Position numbers and translations under genes: made by a program
The notes under the pieces: generated by a model
The model's database searches: none
What the model saw: the letters and a program-made list of their open reading frames with translations, nothing else
What the model was told of the DNA's origin: nothing
DNA from: Allobogoriella alba
GTDB taxonomy: Bacteria > Actinomycetota > Actinomycetes > Actinomycetales > Actinomycetaceae
Length of the DNA stretch: 64,000 bases
Reading direction: 5' to 3'
Assembly (NCBI RefSeq): GCF_042665525.1
Contig: NZ_JBHTCQ010000001.1
Coordinates: 1,798,001 to 1,862,000 of the forward strand
Shown: positions 7,891 through 16,094 of the stretch, one piece after another
Numbering within the stretch: the stretch's first letter is position 1
How the letters are laid out: each line of letters starts with the position of its first letter

Positions 7891-10188
7891 TCAGAAGGGT
7901 GGGTCGCTGTAGGTCTCGTCGGCCGTGGTGCCGAGTTCGGCGCGCTCGCGTCTGCGGTCCTTGGCGTCGTGCCCGGTGTCCCGTCGGTCGCCGTCGCGCT
8001 TGGCGTCGGTGGCCGGTGTGGGTGGGCCGATGTGTAGGAGGGTGATGGTGCCGGCTGGGTCGCGTTGGTAGGTGTGTCCGGAGGGTGTGACCCATTCGAA
8101 GAGGCCGGGGGTGGGTTGGGTGACGTGCATGGCGCCGACGGTCTTCAATGCGTGGTCTCGTCCGCACAGGGGTCCGAGGTTGCCGGCGGCGGTGGGGCCG
8201 TGGGCGGTGCGGGCGATGGTGTGGTCCAGCTCGCAGTGCTCGGCGTCGGTGGTGCAGCCGGGCCGGTGGCAGGTCCGGTCCCGCAGCCGCACATGCTCGG
8301 CGAGTCCGGCGGGGGGCCGGTAGCGGGTCCGGCCCACGTCCAGGATTGTGCCGGTGGCCGGGTCGGTCAGCAGCCGCCGCCACGTCCCACCCGCCGCCGC
8401 GGCCAGCGCCAGGGTCTGGGCGGGGTTGAGCGCGCCGTACCCGCCCAGGGTCCCGACCGGGCCGGCAGCATCCTCGAACGGCAGACCCGCATCCGAGCCA
8501 CCGGCAGCAGCGGCGGTCGTGTCGGTCTCGGCGGGCAGAGTGGTCCCCTCCTCGCCGGGCAGAGTCGTCCCCTGACCGCCGGGCGGGGGTGTCCCCGTGC
8601 GTGTGGGCAGACTGCTGCCTTGGCCGTCGGGCAGGGTCTCGTCGTTCAGGGCGGCGTGGGCAAGCAGGTCGATGGGGACGGTGACGTTGATGCGCGGGCG
8701 GGCCACTGGCAGGTCCTCGACCCTCTCGTGGCGCAGCAGTGCGGCCAGCAGCGGGGAGATCACCGCGACCTCCGGCACCCGCCCCTTGGGCAGGTCCGGG
8801 AAACGGGCCTGGATGGTCTGCCGCTTCCGCCGACCCCACCGACCCACGCCCCCGGTGTCGACATCGACACTGCGCAGCCCGTCCTTCGCGCCGGAACTCT
8901 CCGCCGAGCCCGCGTCCGCGCCGTTCGGCTCGCGGGCCGCGCCGGGACCGGGCGCGGTGCTCGGAGTCTTTGCGTCGTCCGTGGAGTCGGGATGATCTGC
9001 TTCGGGGCGGGTGTCCAGGCCCGGCAGCACACCCTGCACGGACAGCACCTGGCTGGTGTCTCGGAGGGTGGGGATGGTGCCCGGGTCGGTGTGCGGGCCG
9101 GTGGCCCCGGTGAGGATCCCCGCGCGGGTCAACGCGACCAGCGCGTCCGCCCGCAACTGATCCACACTCCGGCCATCCCCGCCGTTACGGGCCGCGGCGG
9201 CCACTGTGGTCAGGGTCTGGTCGACCAGGACGCAGTCCTCGGCCGGGAGCACCGCGGTCACCGAGCCCATGCCGTCCGGCAGCACCCTGGTGTGGGTCAC
9301 GTGCCGGCCGGCCCGGGCCCGGGCGTGGCGGGCCGCGGCCTCCACCGGATCCACCTGCACGACCCGGTCCGCCACCCGCCGGGTGATCTCCGCGGCCGGC
9401 AACCCAGGAGCCTGGGGCAGCACGTCCTGCTCGACCATCCAGGCGACCTCGGTCGGTGAACCATCCAGGCCGGTCACGATCGCGGCCGCCTTCCGAAAAT
9501 CCACCAGCCCACTGTCGAGGGCGTCGGCGGTGTCGGTGAACGACCCGGCCAGTCCCCGACCCACCCGCACCAACATGCCCGCCTCGGTACGGGAGACCGC
9601 CAGCCGCATCGCGACCTCCTCCACCGTCGGATTCACGACCCGGCCGGCGACCCGGGCGACCTGTTCCGGGTGGGTGAACAGCTGCGAGCCTCGCGACAGT
9701 GCTCCGGCGGTGGCGGCGGCCTTGCCCGCAGCCCAGGCCTCCAACCGCTTCGCCGCCGCCAACACCTCCACCTGCCCCGCCCGACTCAACCCGGCGACAT
9801 CGACACCAGCCAGCACCGCTGCGAGCTCCGGACCCGGCTCCATCACCGACAGCTCCGTCACCGTCAACCCCAACCGCACCGCATCACCATCGACATCACC
9901 ATCGACGTCGAAGCCGGCCCCGTCCGGCGCGGCCGCCTCGGCGGACGAGACGCGCCCGGTGTCGGCGTCCTGCGTGGTCTCGGCGTCCTCGCCGGACAGG
10001 CCCCCCGCGTCCCCGCCGAACAGGCCCTCGGCGTCGGAGTCGAGCAGGCACCGGATCTCCGCCTCGCAGACCTCCCGGTCCAACTCCGCCACCAGCGCCC
10101 GAGCATGCACACACACCCCGCCGGCGGACTCGACCGCGCAGCAGTACCCGCTGTCCGCGACCACCACCACCGCCGTCGTCCGATCCAT
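7891..10188 (-). CDS. DUF222 / HNH endonuclease domain protein (13E12 repeat family)
   Basis: The 765-residue protein has an N-terminal DUF222 helical domain (about 100-360), a low-complexity acidic/Pro/Ala linker, and a C-terminal HNH nuclease domain with CHRPGCTTDAEHCELDHTIA (catalytic His-rich strand near residue 656) and NLGPLCGRDHALK. The four-Cys pattern probably holds a structural zinc. Residues about 535-565 contain a short repeat of Thr/Leu/Pro blocks (TLPGEEGTTLPAE). Members are often multicopy in actinobacteria, and their biological role is not settled. The -10 box TATGTT (10200-10195 on this strand) lies 6 nt before ATG 10188, suggesting a leaderless message. No mobile-element ends are seen. 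Confidence 0.85.
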   Translation of the reverse strand: MDRTTAVVVVADSGYCCAVESAGGVCVHARALVAELDREVCEAEIRCLLDSDAEGLFGGDAGGLSGEDAETTQDADTGRVSSAEAAAPDGAGFDVDGDVDGDAVRLGLTVTELSVMEPGPELAAVLAGVDVAGLSRAGQVEVLAAAKRLEAWAAGKAAATAGALSRGSQLFTHPEQVARVAGRVVNPTVEEVAMRLAVSRTEAGMLVRVGRGLAGSFTDTADALDSGLVDFRKAAAIVTGLDGSPTEVAWMVEQDVLPQAPGLPAAEITRRVADRVVQVDPVEAAARHARARAGRHVTHTRVLPDGMGSVTAVLPAEDCVLVDQTLTTVAAAARNGGDGRSVDQLRADALVALTRAGILTGATGPHTDPGTIPTLRDTSQVLSVQGVLPGLDTRPEADHPDSTDDAKTPSTAPGPGAAREPNGADAGSAESSGAKDGLRSVDVDTGGVGRWGRRKRQTIQARFPDLPKGRVPEVAVISPLLAALLRHERVEDLPVARPRINVTVPIDLLAHAALNDETLPDGQGSSLPTRTGTPPPGGQGTTLPGEEGTTLPAETDTTAAAAGGSDAGLPFEDAAGPVGTLGGYGALNPAQTLALAAAAGGTWRRLLTDPATGTILDVGRTRYRPPAGLAEHVRLRDRTCHRPGCTTDAEHCELDHTIARTAHGPTAAGNLGPLCGRDHALKTVGAMHVTQPTPGLFEWVTPSGHTYQRDPAGTITLLHIGPPTPATDAKRDGDRRDTGHDAKDRRRERAELGTTADETYSDPPF

Positions 10189-10194
10189 GACTCA

Positions 10195-10200
10195 AACATA
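10195..10200 (-). promoter_or_regulatory. -10 box of the DUF222/HNH gene
   Basis: TATGTT on the minus strand ends 6 nt before the ATG at 10188, the spacing expected for a leaderless transcript. No clear -35 is visible. Confidence 0.5.
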
Positions 10201-10638
10201 TGTGCGACCACTGACATCCGCCCCAGGCCACCACCACCCTGTGGACAGACGGGCATGACGCCAGCAACGCCCAGATCCTGCGCACAATCACCGCCACCGC
10301 CACCACGCTCGGTGACCGTCACGGCCCGGGCACGCGAGCAACCACGAGCCACGCCACCGGCCGGCCCACATGACAAGGGGCGCGCTACCCCCTGACAGGC
10401 CGGACCACCCCTGACCCAGCAGACCGACTACTACTGCCGGCCCAGCACCCGCGCGACACCCGACGCCACCCAGCACGAGCGCACACGCACGCGAGCACGC
10501 AGGCGGCCGGCGCGCGCAGGCTCCCGCGGGCGCGCACGAGCGCAAGCGGGCCCGAGAGCGCCCCATGCGGACGGCGCACCCGTGGTCGAGCGACCCGCCC
10601 GCGACCTGCCCGCCGTCGCGCCGCTCCGGCTCCGCCTG
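10201..10638. other. GC-rich stretch without a supported gene
   Basis: About 440 bp lie between the 5' end of the DUF222/HNH gene and the 3' end of the AMP-ligase-like gene. Open frames here are Arg/Ala/Pro-rich shadows without start signals. The part from about 10480 to 10560 is made of short alternating purine/pyrimidine runs (GCGCGC, ACGCACGCG, GAGCACGC). I see no terminal repeats or tRNA. It may be eroded coding sequence. Confidence 0.5.
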
Positions 10639-12189
10639 TCACTCCAGGCCGTCAGCCTCGCGCCGCACGACCCGCACCACCCGCGGGGCCGCCGCCCGCC
10701 CCAGTGCCATCCGCGCCCGTTGCCGTAGCGACTCCGGGTCGCAGTGGCCTCCCGCGACCTCGGCGACGAGCACCTCGCCGAGCGAGTCGTGCGGCACCGC
10801 CCGCACGACGGCGGAGCTGACCTCGGGCTGATCGAGGAGCCACCGCCGCACGACCCCGATTCGCACGTTGTGCCCGCCGACCACCACGACGTCGTCCGCG
10901 CGTCCGGCCAGGAAGAGCCGCCCGGCGGCGTCCAGGTACCCGCGGTCACCCGTCAGCAACCGTCCACCGGCGAGTCCCTGCCCACCCTCGAGCACACGCC
11001 CAGCTCCCTCATCGCCGGCACGCCACGGAGATCGCACGACCACCCGACCTTCCGTGCCGGGCGTGACGCGTGCGCCGTCGTCGTCGACGATCTCGATTCT
11101 CACGCCGTTGACCGGGCGCCCAACGCTGCCGGGGGCCTCGCGGAGGTCGACCGCTGTGGCGACCGTGGCCGTTCCTGTCTCGGAGGTTCCGAAGAAGTCG
11201 ACCAGGACGTCTCCGAAACATTCCTCAGTACGCGCAGCGAGCCCGGACGGCAGCGGTGCGGATCCGGTCGCGATGCGTCGCAGCACGGGAAAGTCCTCCC
11301 TGACGTCCCCGGCCGCGTCGAGGAAGCGGGCGAGCTGCGCGGGTACCGCCACGAGTGCCCCGACCCGGTGCTCCCGCGCAAGCGCGGCGAGGTCCACGCC
11401 GCCGTTGGCCGGTCCGCGGGATGCCAGCACCGCCGGTGCCCCCACAAGGAACGCCGCCGCGAGCGCGCTGAGGCCGTGTCCGTGCGCGAGCGGCGGTGCG
11501 ATGAGCACGGGCTCGCCCCGGCGCAGCCCCAGTGCCGCGAGGAGACTGACGGCCGTCACCGCCGCGTGCGGACCCACCCGGCCCCTCGCCGTCGCGCGGG
11601 CCGGCCCGGTGGTGCCGGAGGTGAGCAGCAGGAGGCGACCCGGACGGGCCGGCCGCGGCCAGCGGGCGGCCCGGCGGCCCGCCGGCCGCGGCCGGACGGT
11701 GAGCGCGTCGAGCCGCGGCCCGGCGAGACCGGCGGCCGCCACCAGGTCCGCGGTGGTGGCGTCGTGCACCACGACGTCCGGCCTGGCCCGGCGCGCCGAG
11801 GCGCGCAGGCTCTCGATGCCCGCGGCCGGCGAGACGAGCGTCGCCGTGGCGCCGAGCACCCCGGCGGCGAGTGTCGCGACCACCAGGCCACGATGGTCGC
11901 CCGCGCACACGAGCACCCGCCCCGCGCCGTCACGGCCGCCGTGCCGCGCGAGCGCCGGGACCATGCCGTCCACCGCCCGCACCAGGCCTGCGCCGTCGAG
12001 TGGCCCGAGGTGATCGACCAGCACCGGCGCGGACGGGCTACGACGAGCCGCCACCAGTCCCGCACCGGCGAACGTCGTCGAGTACCGCAGCAGCGAGGCG
12101 AGGGCCGGCAGGTCCGACGGCCGCGGCCGCGCAGCCCGCAGCACGGCGAACGCCTCCGTCAGCAGTCGCGGGACCCTCAGGGCAGCCAT
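10639..12189 (-). CDS. AMP-binding (acyl-CoA synthetase-like) protein lacking the catalytic lysine
   Basis: The 516-residue protein of the ANL superfamily has a P-loop in LLLLTSGTTGPAR (186-198, with Arg in place of the usual Lys), FFGTSETGTA (332-341) for the adenine site, TGDRGYLD (413-420) and a hinge-region GRADD (429-433). The usual C-terminal motif with the adenylation Lys (PRTxxGK type) is replaced by VRREADGLE at the very end. Reading the whole protein I find no lysine anywhere. ATG 12189 lies inside the end of the SDR gene, overlapping by 13 nt, so the two are coupled. It may be a degenerate or non-catalytic member, an acyl-adenylate binder, or an enzyme with altered chemistry. Confidence 0.8.
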   Translation of the reverse strand: MAALRVPRLLTEAFAVLRAARPRPSDLPALASLLRYSTTFAGAGLVAARRSPSAPVLVDHLGPLDGAGLVRAVDGMVPALARHGGRDGAGRVLVCAGDHRGLVVATLAAGVLGATATLVSPAAGIESLRASARRARPDVVVHDATTADLVAAAGLAGPRLDALTVRPRPAGRRAARWPRPARPGRLLLLTSGTTGPARATARGRVGPHAAVTAVSLLAALGLRRGEPVLIAPPLAHGHGLSALAAAFLVGAPAVLASRGPANGGVDLAALAREHRVGALVAVPAQLARFLDAAGDVREDFPVLRRIATGSAPLPSGLAARTEECFGDVLVDFFGTSETGTATVATAVDLREAPGSVGRPVNGVRIEIVDDDGARVTPGTEGRVVVRSPWRAGDEGAGRVLEGGQGLAGGRLLTGDRGYLDAAGRLFLAGRADDVVVVGGHNVRIGVVRRWLLDQPEVSSAVVRAVPHDSLGEVLVAEVAGGHCDPESLRQRARMALGRAAAPRVVRVVRREADGLE

Positions 12190-13022
12190 GGCTCCGCGAC
12201 CTGGAAGGCTCGGTCGGCCAGCCGCGGCGCGGCCGCGCTGAGCACGCCGCCGAGGCGTGCCCACCACGGCGAGATCAGCCGCGGCCGCTCCGTGATCGCG
12301 CGGCACAGCAGGCTCGCCGCCTCGTCCGCCGTCATTCCGGGCGCGTGCGCGTACGCGCGTGTGGGCGCGCTCATCGCGGTGTGCACGAGCGGAAGGTGCA
12401 CCGAGGTGACGGCGACCCCGTGGGCCGCGAGCTCGGGCGCCACCGCCCGCAGCCACGCCTCGAACGCCGCCTTGCTCGCCGAGTATGCCGAGAAGCCCGG
12501 GCTCGGCACATCGACCCCCGCCGACGCCACGGAGACCAGGTGACCCGAGCCCGCCGCGGTCATCTCGCGCAGCAACGGCAGCGCCAGCGCGATGGGGCCG
12601 AGCGCGTTCACGCCCATGAGCCGCCGCACGTCGTGGAACCGGTCCACGTACTCCGGCAGCCGTCGCCGGATGCTGTGCCCCGCGTTGGAGACCACGACGT
12701 CGGGGGTGCCGTGCGCCGCGAGGATCGCCTCTGCAGCGGCCCGGGCGGCGGCCACGTCCCGCAGGTCCACCGGGAAGGTCGTCGCGAGCCCACCCCGTGC
12801 GGAGATCCGGGCGGCCACCACCTCGAGCGCCTCGGCGTCACGCGCGAGCAGGGCAACCCGCGCCCCCACGGATCCCAGTCGGATCGCCAGTCGCTCGCCG
12901 ATGCCGCGTGACGCTCCGGTCACGACCACCAGCCGACCCGCGACCGCCCGCCGCACCGCGTCCGGGCCGGGTCCGTAGCCGGCCATGCCGAGCAGCGCCC
13001 GTGCCCCCCGTGGCCAACCCAT
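12177..13022 (-). CDS. short-chain dehydrogenase/reductase
   Basis: The 281-residue classical SDR has a TGASRGIGE nucleotide loop (35-43), SNAG (112-115), Ser167 in SVASAG, and the YxxxK pair Tyr180/Lys184. That Lys is the only lysine in the protein, so it has been kept while the rest of the sequence lost lysine. A C-terminal extension (about 230-281) is hydrophobic and may bind a membrane or lipid substrate. The start is ATG 13022, or the internal ATG at 12989. It is coupled to the AMP-ligase-like gene and divergent from a CoA-transferase, suggesting acyl-CoA or lipid metabolism; the substrate is unknown. Confidence 0.85.
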   Translation of the reverse strand: MGWPRGARALLGMAGYGPGPDAVRRAVAGRLVVVTGASRGIGERLAIRLGSVGARVALLARDAEALEVVAARISARGGLATTFPVDLRDVAAARAAAEAILAAHGTPDVVVSNAGHSIRRRLPEYVDRFHDVRRLMGVNALGPIALALPLLREMTAAGSGHLVSVASAGVDVPSPGFSAYSASKAAFEAWLRAVAPELAAHGVAVTSVHLPLVHTAMSAPTRAYAHAPGMTADEAASLLCRAITERPRLISPWWARLGGVLSAAAPRLADRAFQVAEPWLP

Positions 13023-13065
13023 GGATCCGAAGGTTACGCGGCCCTCCGCGTGGGATCCTCGAGCG

Positions 13066-14376
13066 GTGGAGGACGAGCCGGTCGAGGTGACCGGGCCGCG
13101 CCGTTGGTGGGCCGGCCCGCTCGACGTGGAGGGTCTGGCGCTCGACGCCGTGACCGCGTGCGCGTCCGCCGGGGCCCGGCTCGCCCGGGCCCGCGGCCGC
13201 CCGGTGCGCCTCGGTGTCGACGCCGGCGACGTCGCCGCCGCCTACGACTCCTTCCGGCACCTGCGTGTCGACGGCCGCGCGATCACCGGCTTCGCGCCGC
13301 TCTCGTCCTTCGTCCCGGCGGCCGACGGCTGGGTGCGCTTCCACGCGAACTACCCGCACCACCGTCGTGCGCTGCTCACCGCCCTCGAGATCGACCCCGA
13401 CCTCGACGACGAGACCGCCGCCCCCAGGGTCCGCGACGCCGCCCGCGGGACGAGCGCCGTCGTCCTGGAGGACCTGGTCCGGCGGGCCGGCGGGATCGCG
13501 GCCGCGCTACGCGACCCGGGGGAGTGGCTCGAGCACGACCAGGGCCGGGCCGTGGCCGCCGCGCCGCTCGTCGAGGTCCGGCAGTCCCACCGTCCAGGCC
13601 GCGCGCTGCCTGCCGCGACCGGCCTGCCGACGAGCGGCCTGCGGGTGCTCGACCTCACCCGGGTCATCGCCGGTCCCACGGCCACCCGGGTGCTCGGCGC
13701 GCTGGGCGCCGACGTGCTGCGGCTCGACCCACCGCACCGACCCGAGCTCCTCGACCAGCACCTCGACACCGGCTTCGCCAAGCGCAGCGCCGTCGCGGAC
13801 CTGACCGATCCGGCCGTGCGCGACCGCGTCGAGCGTCTGCTCGGCTCCGCGGACGCGCTGGTCACCGGCTACCGGCCCGGTGCGCTGCGCACCCACGGCC
13901 TCGACGCCGAAGAGGTCCTGGGCCGCCACCCGCACCTCGTGGTCGCGGAGCTGTCCGCCTGGGGCTTCGACGGCCCGTGGTCCACGCAGCGCGGCTTCGA
14001 CTCCATCGTCCAGGTCGCCACGGGCATCGCGCACCGCTACGCCACCGACGCCGCACCCGGCGCGCTGCCCGTCCAGGCGCTGGACCACACCGCGGGCTAC
14101 CTCCTCGCCGGCGCAGTCATGCAGGCGCTGGCCACCCGCGACGACGGCGGAGCCCGGGTCCGCGTCAGCCTCGCCCGCGTCGCGCACGAGCTGCAGTCCC
14201 GCACGGCCGTCGACGCCGAGCCCGCACCTGCGCCGCCGGTGCGGACACGCACCGTCGACTCCGCGTACGGCCCGCTCGTGCACGTGCCGCCGCCGCTACG
14301 CGTCGACGGCTCACCGCTGACCTACCCGGCGCCGCCGCGCCCGTACGGCCAGGACGAGCTGCGCTGGGCGGCCTGA
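13066..14376 (+). CDS. CaiB/BaiF (family III) CoA-transferase-like protein
   Basis: The 436-residue protein has the family III core in its second half: GLRVLDLTRVIAGPTATRVL, LGADVLRLD, the conserved FAKRSAVADL segment, LVTGYRPGAL and FDSIVQVATGIAH, a segment conserved in this family. The only lysine is the one in FAKRS. The N-terminal approx. 170 residues are an extra divergent domain. GTG 13066 is chosen as start; an in-frame ATG at 13021 would overlap the divergent SDR start. These enzymes move CoA between carboxylic acids; the substrate here is unknown. Context with SDR and AMP-ligase-like genes suggests a shared acyl-CoA pathway. Confidence 0.8.
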   Translation: MEDEPVEVTGPRRWWAGPLDVEGLALDAVTACASAGARLARARGRPVRLGVDAGDVAAAYDSFRHLRVDGRAITGFAPLSSFVPAADGWVRFHANYPHHRRALLTALEIDPDLDDETAAPRVRDAARGTSAVVLEDLVRRAGGIAAALRDPGEWLEHDQGRAVAAAPLVEVRQSHRPGRALPAATGLPTSGLRVLDLTRVIAGPTATRVLGALGADVLRLDPPHRPELLDQHLDTGFAKRSAVADLTDPAVRDRVERLLGSADALVTGYRPGALRTHGLDAEEVLGRHPHLVVAELSAWGFDGPWSTQRGFDSIVQVATGIAHRYATDAAPGALPVQALDHTAGYLLAGAVMQALATRDDGGARVRVSLARVAHELQSRTAVDAEPAPAPPVRTRTVDSAYGPLVHVPPPLRVDGSPLTYPAPPRPYGQDELRWAA

Positions 14377-14377
14377 C

Positions 14378-15373
14378 CTACCAGCGGTCGTGCACCTGCG
14401 CCCGGATCCGCTCGTCGTAGAGCGCCTCGACAGCGGAGAGCAGCTCCTCCGAGAGCGGCTCCAACGCCGCCGCCGCGGCGTTGGCACGCGCCTGCTCGAC
14501 GTTCCGGGCGCCGGGGATCACGCTCGTGACGCCGTCGGCCTGGATCACCCAGCGGAGCGCGACCTGTGCGGGTGTCGCGCCGTCGGGGCCGAGCTCGGCG
14601 GCCAGGCGGGAGAACTCGGATGCCGCCTCGACACCGGTCTCGAAGTCGACGCCCGCGAACGTCTCGCCGACGTCGAAGGCCTCGCCGTGCCGGTTGAACG
14701 TGCGGTGGTCGCCGGCCGCGAACGTCGTGTCCTTCGTGTACCGGCCCGAGAGCAGACCGGAGGCGAGCGGGACACGGGCGATGATGCCGACCCCGGCCTC
14801 CGCCGCACGCGGCAGCACCTGCTCGAGGGGCTTGCGGCGGAACGCGTTGAGGATGATCTGCACGGACGCCGGCGCGAGGGTGTCGATCGCGTCGAGCGCC
14901 TGCTGGGACGTCTCCACGCTGACCGCGTACGCCGCGATGCGGTCCTCCGCCACGAGCGTCTCGAGGGCGTCGCGGGTCTCGGTGGAGGTGAGGACCGCCG
15001 TCGGCGGGCAGTGCAGCTGGACCAGATCCAGCCGGTCGACCCCAAGGTTCCGTCGCGACCGGTCCGTCCACTCCCGGAAGGCCTGCAGGGTGTAGTTCTC
15101 GGGCACCTGCTCCGCACGCCGGCCCATCTTGGTCGCGACGAAGACGTCCAGTGACGGGTTCTCGGCGAGGAAGGTGCCGATGAGCCGCTCGCTGCGGCCG
15201 TCGCCGTACACGTCGGCGGTGTCGAAGAACGTCACCCCGTCCTCGACCGAGGTGCCGAGCACCTCGAGCGCCTCGGACTCGCCGACGTCGCCCCAGTCGG
15301 ACCCCAGCTGCCAGGTCCCCAGGCCCACGACCGAGACCTCACGACCGGTGCTCCCCAGTGTCCGCTGCTCCAT
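14378..15373 (-). CDS. aldo/keto reductase
   Basis: The 331-residue (beta/alpha)8 NADPH-dependent oxidoreductase is complete: FFDTADVYGDGRSE (catalytic Asp and Tyr), VATKMG (catalytic Lys), LVQLHCPP (catalytic His), QIILNAFRRKP, GIIARVPLASGLLSG and VTSVIPGARNVEQ (cofactor phosphate). ATG 15373 follows GGGAGG. The gene converges on the CoA-transferase, with stops only 1 nt apart. Substrate specificity cannot be read from sequence; members reduce aldehydes, ketones and sugar derivatives. Confidence 0.9.
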   Translation of the reverse strand: MEQRTLGSTGREVSVVGLGTWQLGSDWGDVGESEALEVLGTSVEDGVTFFDTADVYGDGRSERLIGTFLAENPSLDVFVATKMGRRAEQVPENYTLQAFREWTDRSRRNLGVDRLDLVQLHCPPTAVLTSTETRDALETLVAEDRIAAYAVSVETSQQALDAIDTLAPASVQIILNAFRRKPLEQVLPRAAEAGVGIIARVPLASGLLSGRYTKDTTFAAGDHRTFNRHGEAFDVGETFAGVDFETGVEAASEFSRLAAELGPDGATPAQVALRWVIQADGVTSVIPGARNVEQARANAAAAALEPLSEELLSAVEALYDERIRAQVHDRW

Positions 15374-15614
15374 GTCTCGTGCGCCTCCCGTGCGTGGTCC
15401 GAACCGTGTGCCCCCTGACCGTAGCCCGCGCCGGTACGCGGGCCCCAACTCCCGGGCATCCCGGTCGTCGTGACACATGTGACAGACGGGGCGGGCGTGT
15501 CCGCAGTGGCAGGAGAGTGCCCGTCGCGCCCCTGATGAGGCCCGGAATCGCCCGGAAAGAGCCGGACACGCGGAGAAATCGGCGCGTGATGCGACATCCG
15601 CGGCAGCGTGTGCG

Positions 15615-15620
15615 TAGTGT
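15615..15620 (+). promoter_or_regulatory. -10 box and structured leader of the HU gene
   Basis: TAGTGT at 15615-15620 is a plausible -10. Transcription would begin near 15627 and give a leader of about 46 nt. The leader contains CGGCACC (15630-15636) and GGTGCCG (15643-15649), a 7-bp stem upstream of the GAGAGGG ribosome site. The rest of 15374-15672 holds no gene; CACATGTG near 15475 is a palindrome of unknown use. Confidence 0.5.
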
Positions 15621-15672
15621 CGGCGCATGCGGCACCAGCACGGGTGCCGAACCGAACGATGAGAGGGATTTC

Positions 15673-15954
15673 ATGTCCGTCAACCGCACCGAGCTCGTTG
15701 CAGCAGTCGCCGAGAAGTCCTCGCTGACCAAGACCCAGGCCGACGCTGCCCTGTCCGCGCTGCAGGAGGTCCTCGTCGACTCCCTGGGCAAGGGCGAGGC
15801 CGTCAAGGTCACCGGTCTGCTCAGCGTCGAGCGGGTGGAGCGTGCGGCCCGTACCGGTCGCAACCCGCGCACGGGCGAGGAGATCCAGATCCCGGCCGGC
15901 TACGGCGTCAAGATCTCCGCCGGCTCGGCTCTGAAGAAGGCCGTCGCCAAGTGA
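15673..15954 (+). CDS. HU family nucleoid-associated DNA-binding protein
   Basis: The 93-residue protein has the standard HU fold and length: the N-terminal helical pair (MSVNRTELVAAVAEKSSLTK), the dimer core, and a DNA-binding arm with ARTGRNPRTGEEIQIPAG, where the Pro at the tip intercalates into DNA. It lacks the Lys-rich tail of mycobacterial HupB, so it is the short type. It organises the nucleoid and bends DNA. GAGAGGG precedes ATG 15673, and a strong hairpin follows the stop. Confidence 0.95.
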   Translation: MSVNRTELVAAVAEKSSLTKTQADAALSALQEVLVDSLGKGEAVKVTGLLSVERVERAARTGRNPRTGEEIQIPAGYGVKISAGSALKKAVAK

Positions 15955-15982
15955 CGACGCACTGACGCGCCGCACGGCGCAC

Positions 15983-16022
15983 ACGGAGCGGGCAGGACCG
16001 AGGCTGGTCCTGCCCGCTCCGT
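15983..16022 (+). terminator. strong hairpin terminator after HU
   Basis: A perfect 17-bp inverted repeat: arms 15983-15999 and 16006-16022 around GAGGCT. It begins 28 nt after the HU stop. There is no T-run, as is usual for high-GC actinobacterial terminators. Confidence 0.85.
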
Positions 16023-16094
16023 CGTACCGGGCGGACGGGTAGGTTGACCCGGGGCCCCGACCGGGGCGGGAGCGTCGTCGCAGAGGGGTGCCAC

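Noticed and set aside
7891..10188. DUF222/HNH gene as an active insertion sequence or intein
   Set aside because: There are no terminal inverted repeats, target-site duplications or intein motifs; it is a free-standing protein.
10385..10642. Short Arg-rich frames in the gap between the DUF222 and ligase-like genes
   Set aside because: They consist almost only of Arg, Ala, Gly and Pro, lack ribosome sites or -10 boxes and overlap each other in several frames.
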